From a bacterium HR40 (GTDB lineage: Bacteria; Pseudomonadota; Alphaproteobacteria; Geminicoccales; Geminicoccaceae), in contig BEIQ01000008.1 in the NCBI GenBank assembly GCA_002898275.1, positions 1 to 57,333 of the forward strand: DNA of 57,333 nucleotides, in the 5' to 3' direction. Under the pieces are notes generated by a model, which saw nothing but the letters and a program-made list of their open reading frames with translations, was not told the origin of the DNA and did no database searches. This document shows, one piece after another, positions 10,541 to 21,049 of the stretch (position 1 is the stretch's first letter; the number at the start of each line of letters is the position of its first letter). Both the position numbers and the translations under genes were made by a program.

Positions 10541-12732
10541 AGAAAGCTCCGCGGATCCACATCGATTTGCAGCCGCACGGCCGAGGACAGGCGCACTCCC
10601 GCGAGCCAGTCCCGCAAGAAGCTCGGAAGGTCGATGCCCGGGGCCGCCAGCACGAGGATCCGTTCGCGGTAGCGGCCGCGCAGCATGGCGAGCGGGGCCG
10701 GTGCCGGCCCGAGCACCCGCACCCCCTCGGGTTCGCTGGCCGCCCGCACGAGGCGCTGGGCCTCGGACCGCACCCGCGTCGCGTCGCTGCCCGAGACGAC
10801 GAGGGCGGCGAGCCGGCCGAAGGGTGGCATCGCCGCCGCAGCACGCTCGGCAAGCTCGTTCGCGAGGAAGGCATCGAGGTCGCCCGCGGCCACCGCCTGC
10901 ATCACCGGATGTTCCGGTTGATAGGTTTGGATTAGCACCCGTCCCGGTCGCTCTCCCCGCCCGGCGCGACCCGCCATCTGGTAGAGGAGCTGGAAGCTAC
11001 GCTCGCAGGCATCGAGATCGCCGCCCGATAAACCCAGGTCGGCATCGACCGCCACCACCAGGGTCAGGGCCGGGAAATGGTGTCCCTTGGCGAGGATCTG
11101 GGTCCCGACGAGGACATCGATCCGCCGTTCGGTGACCTCGCGGACTAGGGTCTCGGCATCCGCCGCGGTCCGCACCGTGTCGCTCGTCGCCAGGAAGATA
11201 CGCGTATTGGGCAGCAAGCCCGCGACCTCCTCGGCCACCCGCTCTACCCCGGGTCCGCATCCGACGAGGACCTCGACCGCCCCACACAGCGGACAATGAT
11301 CGGGCTCGGGCCGACTCCAACCGCAATGGTGGCATAGCAGTCGCCGTCGCAACCGGTGCTGGACGAGCCAGGCCGAACAGTTGGGGCAGCGCAGCCGGTG
11401 GCCGCAGGCGCGGCAGAGGGTCAGTGGCGCATAGCCGCGCCGGTTCAAAAAGACGAGCGCCTGTTCGCCGGCGGCAACGGTCGAGGTGAGCGCCTCGCGC
11501 GCCGGCGGGGCGAGAAAACCATGCGCGGGTGGCCGTTCGCGGCGCAGATCCACGAGGCGGATCTCGGGCAGAACGGCGGCACCGTGACGGGCCGGCAGGA
11601 CGAGCCGCGGCCAGGGCGGATGCGGCGGTGGGAAGGCGCGTACCGTACCGCTGTGAAAGTGGCTGGCAAGCGAAGGTGTGGCGGAAGCCAGCACGACCGG
11701 GCAGCCCTCGAAGCCGGCACGAGCGATCGCCCCAGCGCGAGCGTCGTAGACGGTTCCCTCGTCCTGCTTGAAGGAAGGATCGTGCTCTTCGTCGACGACG
11801 ATCAGTCCGAGCTCGCGGAGCGGCAGGAAGAGAGCGGAGCGGGCGCCCACCACCACCGTCACCTGGCCTTCGGCGATCCTCCGCCAGCTGCGCCGGCGTT
11901 CGGCTGACGACAGCGCCGAATGCCAAACCGCCGGGCGTGCCCCGAAACGCGCGGCAAAGCGCTCGAGCCATTGCGCCGAGAGAGCGATCTCCGGCAAAAG
12001 CACCAGGACCCGCCGGCCGCGCCGAAGCGCTTCCGCGATCGCCTCGAAGTAGACTTCGGTTTTCCCCGAGCCGGGAACACCCGCGAGGACCACCGGCTCC
12101 GCCCGACGTTCCGCGACGAGGGCACGCAGGGTGGCGGCGGCCCGCTCCTGGTCCGACGACAGTTGCGGTCCGGGTCTCGTGGGGTCGGGCGCCGCCACCT
12201 CAGGCTCGGGCACCGGCTGCGGCAGGAGGAGGCCGGCCGCCACCAGCGCCTTCACGACACCGGCACTCGTGCCCGCTCGACGCGCCAGTTCGGCGGCCGG
12301 CAGCGGCTCGCTCGCTTCCCGCGCCACCGCGATCACCCGCCGCCGCCCAGCCGTCAAGCCCTCCATCGCCACTCCCGGTGCCGCCACGAGCCCTGTCTTG
12401 CGGGCCTGCGGCTCGAGAGCCACCGACACCGGCAGGGCCAGCCGCAACACGGCGCCAAGCGGCATCAGCGTCTCGCGCGCGGTCCAGGCGATCAGCCGCA
12501 AGAGCGGCGGTGGCAGTGGCGGGCAGTCGAGAAGGCCGTGGATCGCCCGCAGGCGCCCGGGCGACGCCCGCCTCTCGGGCGGCTGGTCCCAAACCACGCC
12601 CGGCAGTCGCCGCGGCCCGAAAGGGACTTCGACGAGCCTGCCCGGCACCGGGTCCTCGACCGCGGTCCACAGATAGTCGAAGGGCGAATCGACCGGGACG
12701 GGCACCAATACCGGTACCGTACGCTCGTTCAT
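10537..12732 (-). CDS. priA: Primosomal replication-restart helicase PriA
   Basis: A 3'-5' helicase that reloads the replisome at stalled forks. In 731 residues it shows a DNA-binding N-terminal domain, Walker A GSGKT (221-225), DEEH box (314-317), a zinc-binding module with cysteine pairs (CRACGHRLRCPNC and CHHCGWS...CPLCG, about residues 438-480), and helicase motifs V and VI (VGTQILAKGHHF, QMAGRAGRG). ATG 12732 gives the expected N-terminus (PVPVDSPFDYLW). It faces xerC across a 45-base gap, a common alphaproteobacterial arrangement. Confidence 0.95.
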   Translation of the reverse strand: MNERTVPVLVPVPVDSPFDYLWTAVEDPVPGRLVEVPFGPRRLPGVVWDQPPERRASPGRLRAIHGLLDCPPLPPPLLRLIAWTARETLMPLGAVLRLALPVSVALEPQARKTGLVAAPGVAMEGLTAGRRRVIAVAREASEPLPAAELARRAGTSAGVVKALVAAGLLLPQPVPEPEVAAPDPTRPGPQLSSDQERAAATLRALVAERRAEPVVLAGVPGSGKTEVYFEAIAEALRRGRRVLVLLPEIALSAQWLERFAARFGARPAVWHSALSSAERRRSWRRIAEGQVTVVVGARSALFLPLRELGLIVVDEEHDPSFKQDEGTVYDARAGAIARAGFEGCPVVLASATPSLASHFHSGTVRAFPPPHPPWPRLVLPARHGAAVLPEIRLVDLRRERPPAHGFLAPPAREALTSTVAAGEQALVFLNRRGYAPLTLCRACGHRLRCPNCSAWLVQHRLRRRLLCHHCGWSRPEPDHCPLCGAVEVLVGCGPGVERVAEEVAGLLPNTRIFLATSDTVRTAADAETLVREVTERRIDVLVGTQILAKGHHFPALTLVVAVDADLGLSGGDLDACERSFQLLYQMAGRAGRGERPGRVLIQTYQPEHPVMQAVAAGDLDAFLANELAERAAAAMPPFGRLAALVVSGSDATRVRSEAQRLVRAASEPEGVRVLGPAPAPLAMLRGRYRERILVLAAPGIDLPSFLRDWLAGVRLSSAVRLQIDVDPRSFL

Positions 12733-12757
12733 CTGCAGGCCAGGGCTCGCGCGTCGA

Positions 12758-12785
12758 TTGACAGGAACCGCCGGGGCATGATGAT
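12758..12785 (+). promoter_or_regulatory. Candidate xerC promoter overlapping the ATG cluster
   Basis: A perfect -35 TTGACA (12758-12763) is followed after 16 bases by GATGAT (12780-12785), which matches the -10 consensus at four of six positions. If used, transcription would start near 12792, so the first codon would be ATG 12793 on an essentially leaderless mRNA. Confidence 0.35.
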
Positions 12786-13755
12786 GCGGGCGATGACGGA
12801 AGTCGACCCCCGCAGCCTATTCCGCTATCTCACTCCCGAGCTGGCGGCTCAGGTCGGTCGCTATGGCGACTGGTTGCGGCACGAGCGCCGCCTCGCGGCC
12901 GCCACGCTCCGCGCCTACGAACACGATCTCTCGGGGTTTTTCGCCTTCCTCGCCGGTCACCTCGGAGGACCGGTGTCGGTTGCCGCCTTGCTTTCCCTCG
13001 AGCTCGCCGATTTCCGTGCCTGGCTGGCGGAGCGCCAGCGCCAGGGCTACGATCGACGCAGTACCGCGCGCGCCACGGCCGCGGTGCGCGGATTCTTTCG
13101 CTTTCTCGACCGCCGTGCCGGTCTGCACAACCCCGCCCTCCTGCTCTTGCGCAGCCCGCCGGTGCGCCGCCGTCTGCCGCGGCCGGTGAGCGTGGACCAG
13201 GCCTTCGATCTGCTGGCCGCGCTGAGCGAGGAGAAGGCGCCCGCCTGGGTGCGCGCCCGCGACCGAGCGCTCTTGCTTCTGTTGTGGGGCTGTGGACTGC
13301 GCATCGGCGAGGCGCTGGCGCTCGCCTGCCGCGACGTCGGGCCGCAGCCCCGCGAGCTGCGGCGGCTGCGGGTGCGCGGCAAGGGCGGTCGCGAGCGAGA
13401 AGTGCCGGTGCTGCCGGTTGTGGCAGCGGCCCTCGCCGACTATCTGCGATCCTGCCCGCATGGAACCGCACCTGACCGCCCGCTTTTCCTGGGCGTGCGC
13501 GGTCGCCGGCTCCATCCGAGTGTGCCAACGGCTCTCTTGCGCCGGCTGCGCGTTGCGCTCGGGCTGCCAGAGACGGCCACACCGCATGCGCTCCGCCACG
13601 CCTTTGCCACCCATCTGCTCGCGGCAGGTGCGGATCTGCGGGCGATCCAGGAGTTGCTCGGGCATGCGAGCCTGTCGACGACCCAACAGTACACGGCGGT
13701 GGAGGCGACGCGCCTGCGGGAGCTCTATGCGCGCTTCCATCCGCGCGGCAGCTGA
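12778..13755 (+). CDS. xerC: Tyrosine recombinase XerC/XerD type
   Basis: Resolves chromosome dimers at dif during division. The 325-residue protein has an N-terminal SAM-like core-binding domain (YGDWLRHERRLAAATLRAY) and a complete catalytic set: R175 in CGLRIGEAL, H270 and R273 in HALRH, H296 in LLGHASLS, and the nucleophile Y305 in QQYTAV. Three consecutive ATGs (12778, 12781, 12784) and a fourth at 12793 make the start ambiguous; the conserved region begins well after all of them. XerC rather than XerD is inferred from the position opposite priA. Integrases of mobile elements look similar, but nothing mobile surrounds it. Confidence 0.88.
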   Translation: MMMRAMTEVDPRSLFRYLTPELAAQVGRYGDWLRHERRLAAATLRAYEHDLSGFFAFLAGHLGGPVSVAALLSLELADFRAWLAERQRQGYDRRSTARATAAVRGFFRFLDRRAGLHNPALLLLRSPPVRRRLPRPVSVDQAFDLLAALSEEKAPAWVRARDRALLLLLWGCGLRIGEALALACRDVGPQPRELRRLRVRGKGGREREVPVLPVVAAALADYLRSCPHGTAPDRPLFLGVRGRRLHPSVPTALLRRLRVALGLPETATPHALRHAFATHLLAAGADLRAIQELLGHASLSTTQQYTAVEATRLRELYARFHPRGS

Positions 13756-16734
13756 AGCGCCACGGGCGACGGGGCGGGAGGGCCGACGGTGCGCGTGATC
13801 GCGTACGTCCTCGCGGCGTTCGCGGCAGTGTCTCTCGCCCTGCTGCTCGTCCTGCCGCGTGGAATCGACACGCCGGCGGGGCGCCGGGCATTGGTCGAAG
13901 CGCTCTCGGATCTGACGGGCACGCCAGTGACCGTCGAGGGCACCGTGGAGTTCGACCTCCTGCCCCGGCCGAGCTTCATTCTCTCGCACGTGCGCATCGG
14001 CGACCGGGAAGGACCGAGGACGAGATCGTTGCGCGGCCGGATCGATCGCATCGATCTCGAACTCGATTGGCGCGCGCTCGTCGCTGGCAGGCTGGCGATC
14101 GGTCGGCTCACCCTCGTCCGCCCGGATCTCGAGCTGGTAACCGGGGACGCCGCGACCGATGTGCTGGCGGCCCTCGCCGCGCCGGTGCGGGCGGCGGAAG
14201 TGATCGGCGGGCGATTGCGGCTGTCGCCCGCGGGCCGGGCGCCCCTCGCCCTCGAAGAGGTCGACTTGCTGTGGCGCACCCATCCGGCCGACGGTGGCCG
14301 ACACATCGAGGCGCGGGCGCGGCTGTCGGGCCAACGTCTCGGACTCGAGCTCGAAGCCGGCATGCCGCGCCCGGGCGGTCGCACACCGGTCGATCTGCGG
14401 CTCGCCCTGGGCTCGGGCGGTGAGGGCGGGGAGATCGCCTTCTCCGGCATCCTCGCCGCCGCCGACCGCTTCTCCGGCGACCTCTCGGTGGCCCTGAACC
14501 AGCCGCAAGCCGCATCCCTGCTCGCCGCGCTCCTGGACGTTCCGGTCTCGCCCGCGCTCGCCGCCCATCTCCTGCCGGCGGCCGTGCGCGCGCGGATCGA
14601 AACCGAGGATTCCCGAGTCGGCGTGCGCACCGGCGAGATCGACCTGCCGCAGGGCAAGCTGCAGGTCGAAGGGCGAGTCTCCCTCGGCACCCCGCCGGTC
14701 CTCGATCTCGACGTCGCGGTGCCGCAGGGGTCGATACCGGCTGGCGCCTTGCTCAGCGGAGTCGCAGCTCTGCTGCACGCTCCCCCTCGGCTTCTGGTCG
14801 CCGGCGAGGTCGGCTTCTCCATCGACCGACTCGAACTCGCTGGCTTCGGCCCTCTCGCCGTCCGCGGCACGTTGCGGGCGGAACCGGACGGCCGTCTGCA
14901 TCTCCCTGCCCTCGAGGCGTCTTTCGTCGGTGGCGGCCGACTGCGGCTCGATGCGCTCCTGGCACCGCAGTCGAGCGCCGACGCCGTGCGCGCGAGCCTG
15001 GCTCTCACTCTGCCGTCGCTGCCCGAGACCCTGGCCGCAAGCGGGATCGTCGCGCCAGAATGGGCAGCCGTGGTGCCGCGGATGCTGACCGCCGATGTCG
15101 AGCTCCGCGGTCGCGCCGGAAAGATTTCGCTCGACCGGTTCGAAACGGTGGCGGATGCCATGCGCTTCTCGCTGCACGGCGAACTGCAGTGGGCGGCGAG
15201 ACCGCGGCTCGACATCGCGGGCCGTATCGTGCGGCCTGCTCTCGCCCCCCTGTTCTCGCGTCTGCACGAGAGTTTCGATCCATGGACCCGCCTCGTGTCC
15301 ACTCTCCCTTTCGATGTCGGCGCCGATCTCGAGGTCGAGTCCCTCGACCTCGGCGGACTTCGGGCGGAGAGGAGCCGGCTCCGTTTCACTTTCGAGGAAC
15401 GCGTGCTGCGGCTGCTGGAACTGGAAGTCGAGGACATCGCGGGAGCGCGCGCGTCTCTCGCCGGTGTCGTCGATGTCCCGACCGGTGCCCTCGACCTCGA
15501 CCTCGATGCCGCGGTTCCGGCGCCCGCGCGGCTAGCCCGACAGGTCGGTGTGTCCGCCGCTCCTGTCCTCGTTGCCCTCGGCTCGAGCGAGCTGCGTGCC
15601 CATCTCGCGCGCCGCGGCGGGCTCTCTCGGCTGCAGCTCACCCTCGGGACCGACCGGCTGTCGGCAAGCGCCGATATCCGCACCGACGGAGCGGCACTCG
15701 CCGATCTCCTCGCCCTCGATCTCCGCCTTGCGGTGCCGGATCTCGCCGGTTTCGCGCGCGAGGCGGGCGTGGCGCTGGCGGGACCGCCGCCCTCTGCCGC
15801 CGGCCTCGAGCTGGGCATTGCCGTCACCCGCCAGGCCGACGGACGGTTCGTCGCTGCAGCCGAGGGCGAGCTCGCTGCCGAAGCCTTTACCTTCGACGGG
15901 AATTGGCGTCTTTCCCCGGACCGGATCGCCGAGCTCGCCGGGACACTGCGCGCCGACCGACTACCGCCGGTGCCGCTTCTCGATGTTCTGTGGCGCCTGT
16001 CGCAGCCCGCCCTCGGCCTTTCCGGCTCCCCGCCTTGGTCCTGGCCGGGCGCCTGGCCGGCTACCGTTCTGGCCGGCCTCGGTACCCGCGGCTTCGCTCT
16101 CGCCGTGGGCGTCGAGCTCGCAGAGACGGGGGGCTCGTTCCGCCTCCTCGCAGCGCCCGATCGCCTGAGCCTCGAGGAGCTGCACTGGCCGCTTGCGGGC
16201 GGCACGCTCGAGGGCCAGCTGCAGCTTGCCGCGAGCGACGGCAAGATCGACGCATCCGGACGTCTCCGTCTCCGGCACCTCGACCTCGCGCGGTTGTTCG
16301 CGGAACCTTCCCCCCTGGGAGGCAGGCTCGAGCTCGACCTGGAATTCGCCGGCGAGGGCCGCTCGCCGGCCGAGATTGTCGCCGGCTTGCGGGGCAGCGG
16401 CCGGCTCGCCCTACCTGCCGTGGTCGTTCCCGATCCCCGCCTCCCGCCGGGCCCGCTTCCGGCTGCCCAGCTTGCCCAGCCGCTGACCGGCAGCCTCGGT
16501 GGCGAGGTGCGGCTGCGACGAGGATTGCTCGAGGCGGCAGGCGGACGGTTCCACCTCCTCGCCGATCCGCCTCTTTTCGTCGAAGGTCGGGTGGATTTCT
16601 ATGCCTGGATGCTCGATGCGCGCGTCCTCGACCCCTCGCCCAGCCGCCCGCAGCGCGAACTCGCGCGTCTGTTCGGGCCGCTCGGTCGGCCTGTCTGGCA
16701 GCTCCAGCAGCCGGCACTGTCCTCTTCCGGCCCG

Positions 16735-18135
<1,401 letters not shown>

Positions 18136-18206
18136 GGCCGTCCTCCCGCCCGCATGGACTGGCGGCATGGCCATCGACCGCAACGCTACGGATCGTGCCG
18201 GCCCTT

Positions 18207-18258
18207 GCCAGATGCCGCCCGAAACCGCATATAGCGCGCGACACCGGGACGATGGCAA
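18207..18258. promoter_or_regulatory. Face-to-face promoters of rimP-nusA operon and fumC sharing one -10
   Basis: Plus strand: TTGCCA (18207-18212), 17 bases, CATATA (18230-18235), reading toward rimP. Minus strand: TTGCCA (complement at 18253-18258), 16 bases, CTATAT (complement at 18231-18236), reading toward fumC. The two -10 hexamers overlap by five bases, so polymerase can occupy only one at a time. Predicted leaders are about 50 bases for rimP and about 90 for fumC. Confidence 0.65.
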
Positions 18259-18269
18259 GCGTTTCGGAA

Positions 18270-18285
18270 GTGGGTTCGCGCCCAC
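18270..18285 (+). promoter_or_regulatory. Hairpin in the rimP leader
   Basis: GTGGG (18270-18274) pairs with CCCAC (18281-18285) around a 6-base loop, 7 bases before the proposed rimP GTG. It lies downstream of the predicted transcription start, so it would be in the 5' leader. There is no Shine-Dalgarno between it and the start codon, which makes a control role possible. Confidence 0.4.
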
Positions 18286-18292
18286 GTCCCTC

Positions 18293-18805
18293 GTGGTACA
18301 TCCAGCGCGAAGGATCGGTCCATTCGACGAGCTCGCTGAATTCATCGAGCCGACCCTGCGGTCCATGGGATACGAGTTGGTCCAGGTCCGCATGCTCGGC
18401 GGTGCGCGGCCAACCTTGCAGATCATGGCCGAACCCATGGACGGGCGGCCGATGACGGTGGACGATTGTGCCGAGATCAGTCACGCCGTGTCCGCACTCC
18501 TCGATGTGCACGATCCGATCGCTGGCAGCTATGTGCTCGAGGTGAGTTCGCCCGGCATCGACCGCCCGCTGGTGCGACCGCGCGACTGGGAGCGCTTTCG
18601 GGGGCATCTCGCGAAGGTCGAGACGGAGGAGCCGGTGGCCGGCCGGCGACGGTTCCGCGGCATCATCCGCGAGGTATCGGCCGGAAGCGTCCGGCTTGCG
18701 ATCGATCAAGACACGGTGGAGGTGCCGTTCGCGGCGATCCGCCGAGCGAAACTGGTACTGACAGAGGCATTGCTGGCGGCGACCCGCCGCCCCGAGGACG
18801 AGTGA
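18293..18805 (+). CDS. rimP: Ribosome maturation factor RimP
   Basis: Assists 30S subunit maturation. Conserved blocks include [37 protein letters not shown], and [14 protein letters not shown] followed by the C-terminal SH3-like domain. First gene of the nusA-infB operon. The start is uncertain: the open frame runs back past 18135, but the predicted promoter puts transcription start near 18242, after which GTG 18293 is the first in-frame start codon. That gives 170 residues, normal for the family. No Shine-Dalgarno precedes it, and a small hairpin sits just upstream. ATG 18212 would be upstream of the predicted transcript. Confidence 0.85.
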   Translation: MVHPARRIGPFDELAEFIEPTLRSMGYELVQVRMLGGARPTLQIMAEPMDGRPMTVDDCAEISHAVSALLDVHDPIAGSYVLEVSSPGIDRPLVRPRDWERFRGHLAKVETEEPVAGRRRFRGIIREVSAGSVRLAIDQDTVEVPFAAIRRAKLVLTEALLAATRRPEDE

Positions 18806-18815
18806 GGAACCAGTC

Positions 18816-20402
18816 TTGGCCACCGAGACCCCAACCGTACTGGGCCGCCCGGAGCTCATTCGCGTCGCCGACGCGGTGGCGCAGGAAAAAGGTATCAGTA
18901 CCGAGGAAGTGCTGCAGGCGATGGAGCAGGCGATCCAGACCGCCGCTCGTCGCAAATATGGACAAGAGCACGAGATCGTCGCCGAGATCGACCGCCGAAC
19001 GGGCGAGGTCCACCTCTACCGCGAACTCGAGGTGGTGGACGAGGTCGAGGACCCCGACCGGCAGATCGCCCTCGAAGAGGCACGCCGCCGCAATCCTGCC
19101 GCCCAGGTAGGCGATCGCCTGCTCGATCCGCTGCCGCCCATCGATCTCGGACGGATCGCCGCCCAGAGCGCCAAGCAGGTGATCGTGCAGCGGGTGCGCG
19201 ACGCCGAACGGGAGCGCCAGTACAACGAGTTCAAGAATCGTATCGGCGAGATCGTCGTCGGCGAGGTGAAACGGGTCGATCGCCACGGGGTGCTCGTGGA
19301 TCTCGGCCGCGCCGAAGCGATTCTCCGTCGCGAGGACATGATCCCGCGCGAGAACTTCCGGCCCAAGGACCGTGTGCGCGCCTACATCTACGATGTGAGG
19401 CACGAGCCGCGCGGACCGCAGATTTTCCTCTCGCGGACTCATCCCGGCTTTCTCGCCAAGCTGTTCGAGCAAGAAGTGCCGGAGATCTACGAAGGCATCA
19501 TCGAGATCAAAGCCGTGGCGCGCGATCCGGGTTCGCGGGCCAAGATTGCGGTGCATTCCAAGGACAGTTCGATCGACCCGATCGGCGCCTGCGTCGGCAT
19601 GCGCGGCTCGCGCGTCCAGGCGGTGGTCCAGGAACTCGGGGGCGAGAAGATCGATATCATTCCTTGGTCGCCCGATCCCGCCACCTTCGTCGTGAACGCC
19701 CTCGCCCCGGCCGAGGTGAGCAAGGTGGTGCTCGATCCCGAGGCTCGCAGGGTCGAGGTGATCGTGCCCGACGCCATGCAGCACATCGCCATCGGCCGGC
19801 GCGGCCAGAACGTGCGGCTCGCCGCCCAACTGACCGGCTGGGACATCGACATCGTTTCGGAGAGCGAGGAGTCGGAGCGCCGCAACCGAGAGTTCCGCGA
19901 ACTCACCCAAATGTTCATGGATACGCTCAACGTCGACGAGACGATCGCCCAACTGCTGGCCACCGAGGGCTACGGCTCGGTCGAAGAGGTGGCGTTCGGC
20001 GATGTCGAGGAACTCGCGAGCATTCCGGGTTTCGACGAGGAGATCGCCCAGGCCCTGCAGGAACGGGCTCAGGAGTGGCTCGAGACGCGCGAGCGGATGC
20101 TGCGCGAAGAGGCGGAACGGCTCGGCATCGGCGACGATCTGTTGGGTTTCGAGGGGCTCGATCTCGCGAGCGTCGTCGAGCTCGGCCGCAAGGGGGTGAA
20201 GACGCTCGAGGATCTCGCCGGGCTGGCCGCCGACGAGCTCGTCGAGATGTTGCCGGATGCGGGGCTCGACACGACGACGGCCGGTGACATCATCCTCGCC
20301 GCCCGGGTCGCCCTCGGCTGGATCCAGGAGGAGGGCGAGGACGGCGGAAGCGGGGAGCGAGAGGCGAACGACGGCAGAAGGGAGGCGTCGCCGAAAGCGT
20401 GA
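18816..20402 (+). CDS. nusA: Transcription termination/antitermination factor NusA
   Basis: Binds RNA polymerase and nascent RNA to modulate pausing, termination and antitermination. The 528-residue protein has the N-terminal polymerase-binding domain (RPELIRVADAVAQEKGI), an S1 domain (GEIVVGEVKRVDRHGVLVDL), two KH domains (CVGMRGSRVQAVVQELGGEK; IGRRGQNVRLAAQLTGWDID), and a C-terminal region with helix-hairpin-helix acidic repeats as usual in alphaproteobacteria. It starts at TTG 18816, 11 bases after rimP, with GAGG in the right place. It overlaps ylxR by 4 bases. Confidence 0.96.
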   Translation: MATETPTVLGRPELIRVADAVAQEKGISTEEVLQAMEQAIQTAARRKYGQEHEIVAEIDRRTGEVHLYRELEVVDEVEDPDRQIALEEARRRNPAAQVGDRLLDPLPPIDLGRIAAQSAKQVIVQRVRDAERERQYNEFKNRIGEIVVGEVKRVDRHGVLVDLGRAEAILRREDMIPRENFRPKDRVRAYIYDVRHEPRGPQIFLSRTHPGFLAKLFEQEVPEIYEGIIEIKAVARDPGSRAKIAVHSKDSSIDPIGACVGMRGSRVQAVVQELGGEKIDIIPWSPDPATFVVNALAPAEVSKVVLDPEARRVEVIVPDAMQHIAIGRRGQNVRLAAQLTGWDIDIVSESEESERRNREFRELTQMFMDTLNVDETIAQLLATEGYGSVEEVAFGDVEELASIPGFDEEIAQALQERAQEWLETRERMLREEAERLGIGDDLLGFEGLDLASVVELGRKGVKTLEDLAGLAADELVEMLPDAGLDTTTAGDIILAARVALGWIQEEGEDGGSGEREANDGRREASPKA

Positions 20403-21049
20403 TGGTCGATCCGCGCGATCCGCGCGAGCGCCGTCCGCGCCGCCGCTCGGTCGTCGGCCGGCGCTCGGAACCCCGCGAGCGCCTCGTCCGCTTCGTGCTC
20501 GACGAGCAGAAGCGGCTGGTGCCCGATGTGCCCGGTCGGATGCCTGGCCGCGGGCTATGGCTGGAAGCCGATCGGCGGGTGCTGGAATCGGCCGAAGCGC
20601 GGCGTACATTTGGCAGGCTGGGTGTGCGCGAATTCGACCCGGGCCGACTCGCTTCCGAGATCGAACGACAGCTCGAGCGCCGCTGCCTCGATCTGCTTGG
20701 CTTGGCCCAGCGGGCGCGGGCCGTGGCGGTAGGATTCGATGCGGTGCGGCGGGCGCTCGCTGCCGATCAGGCAGCGGTGGTGCTGGTCGCCCGTGACGCG
20801 AGTCCGCATGCCCGCAAGCGCTTCCACCAGCTGCCGGAAGGGACGGTGAGGGTCGAGGCCTTTGACCGCGCCACTCTCGGGCGGGCACTGGGGCGCGACG
20901 ACGCCGTTTACGTGGCGCTGCTCAGGGGTAAACTCGCGCGGCGCTTTGTCGAGGAACTGGACAGGCTCGCCGGCTTCCGGCCGGTGGGCAGCGAAGAGGC
21001 GCCGGACGGACCGGCGCGGCGTGACGAGGACGAGACAGGACATGAGTGA
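20399..21049 (+). CDS. ylxR: YlxR-L7Ae fusion RNA-binding protein
   Basis: A 216-residue fusion of an N-terminal YlxR (DUF448) domain ([28 protein letters not shown]) with a C-terminal L7Ae/YlxQ-like domain ([35 protein letters not shown]). YlxR proteins act with RNase P or as nucleoid RNA-binding factors in other bacteria; the role here is not shown. GTG 20399 overlaps the nusA stop, and ATG 20402 is the next codon, so either may be used. The usual N-terminal cysteine/arginine signature of YlxR is only partly present. The gene overlaps infB by 8 bases. Confidence 0.85.
   Translation: MMVDPRDPRERRPRRRSVVGRRSEPRERLVRFVLDEQKRLVPDVPGRMPGRGLWLEADRRVLESAEARRTFGRLGVREFDPGRLASEIERQLERRCLDLLGLAQRARAVAVGFDAVRRALAADQAAVVLVARDASPHARKRFHQLPEGTVRVEAFDRATLGRALGRDDAVYVALLRGKLARRFVEELDRLAGFRPVGSEEAPDGPARRDEDETGHE

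Noticed and set aside
12817-15267. 816-residue minus-strand frame over xerC and the AsmA-like gene
   Set aside because: No motifs; it overlaps a gene with a complete tyrosine-recombinase active site.
18195-18455. 86-residue frame overlapping the start of rimP
   Set aside because: Out of frame with rimP, Ser/Arg-rich, no ribosome-binding site; more likely chance.
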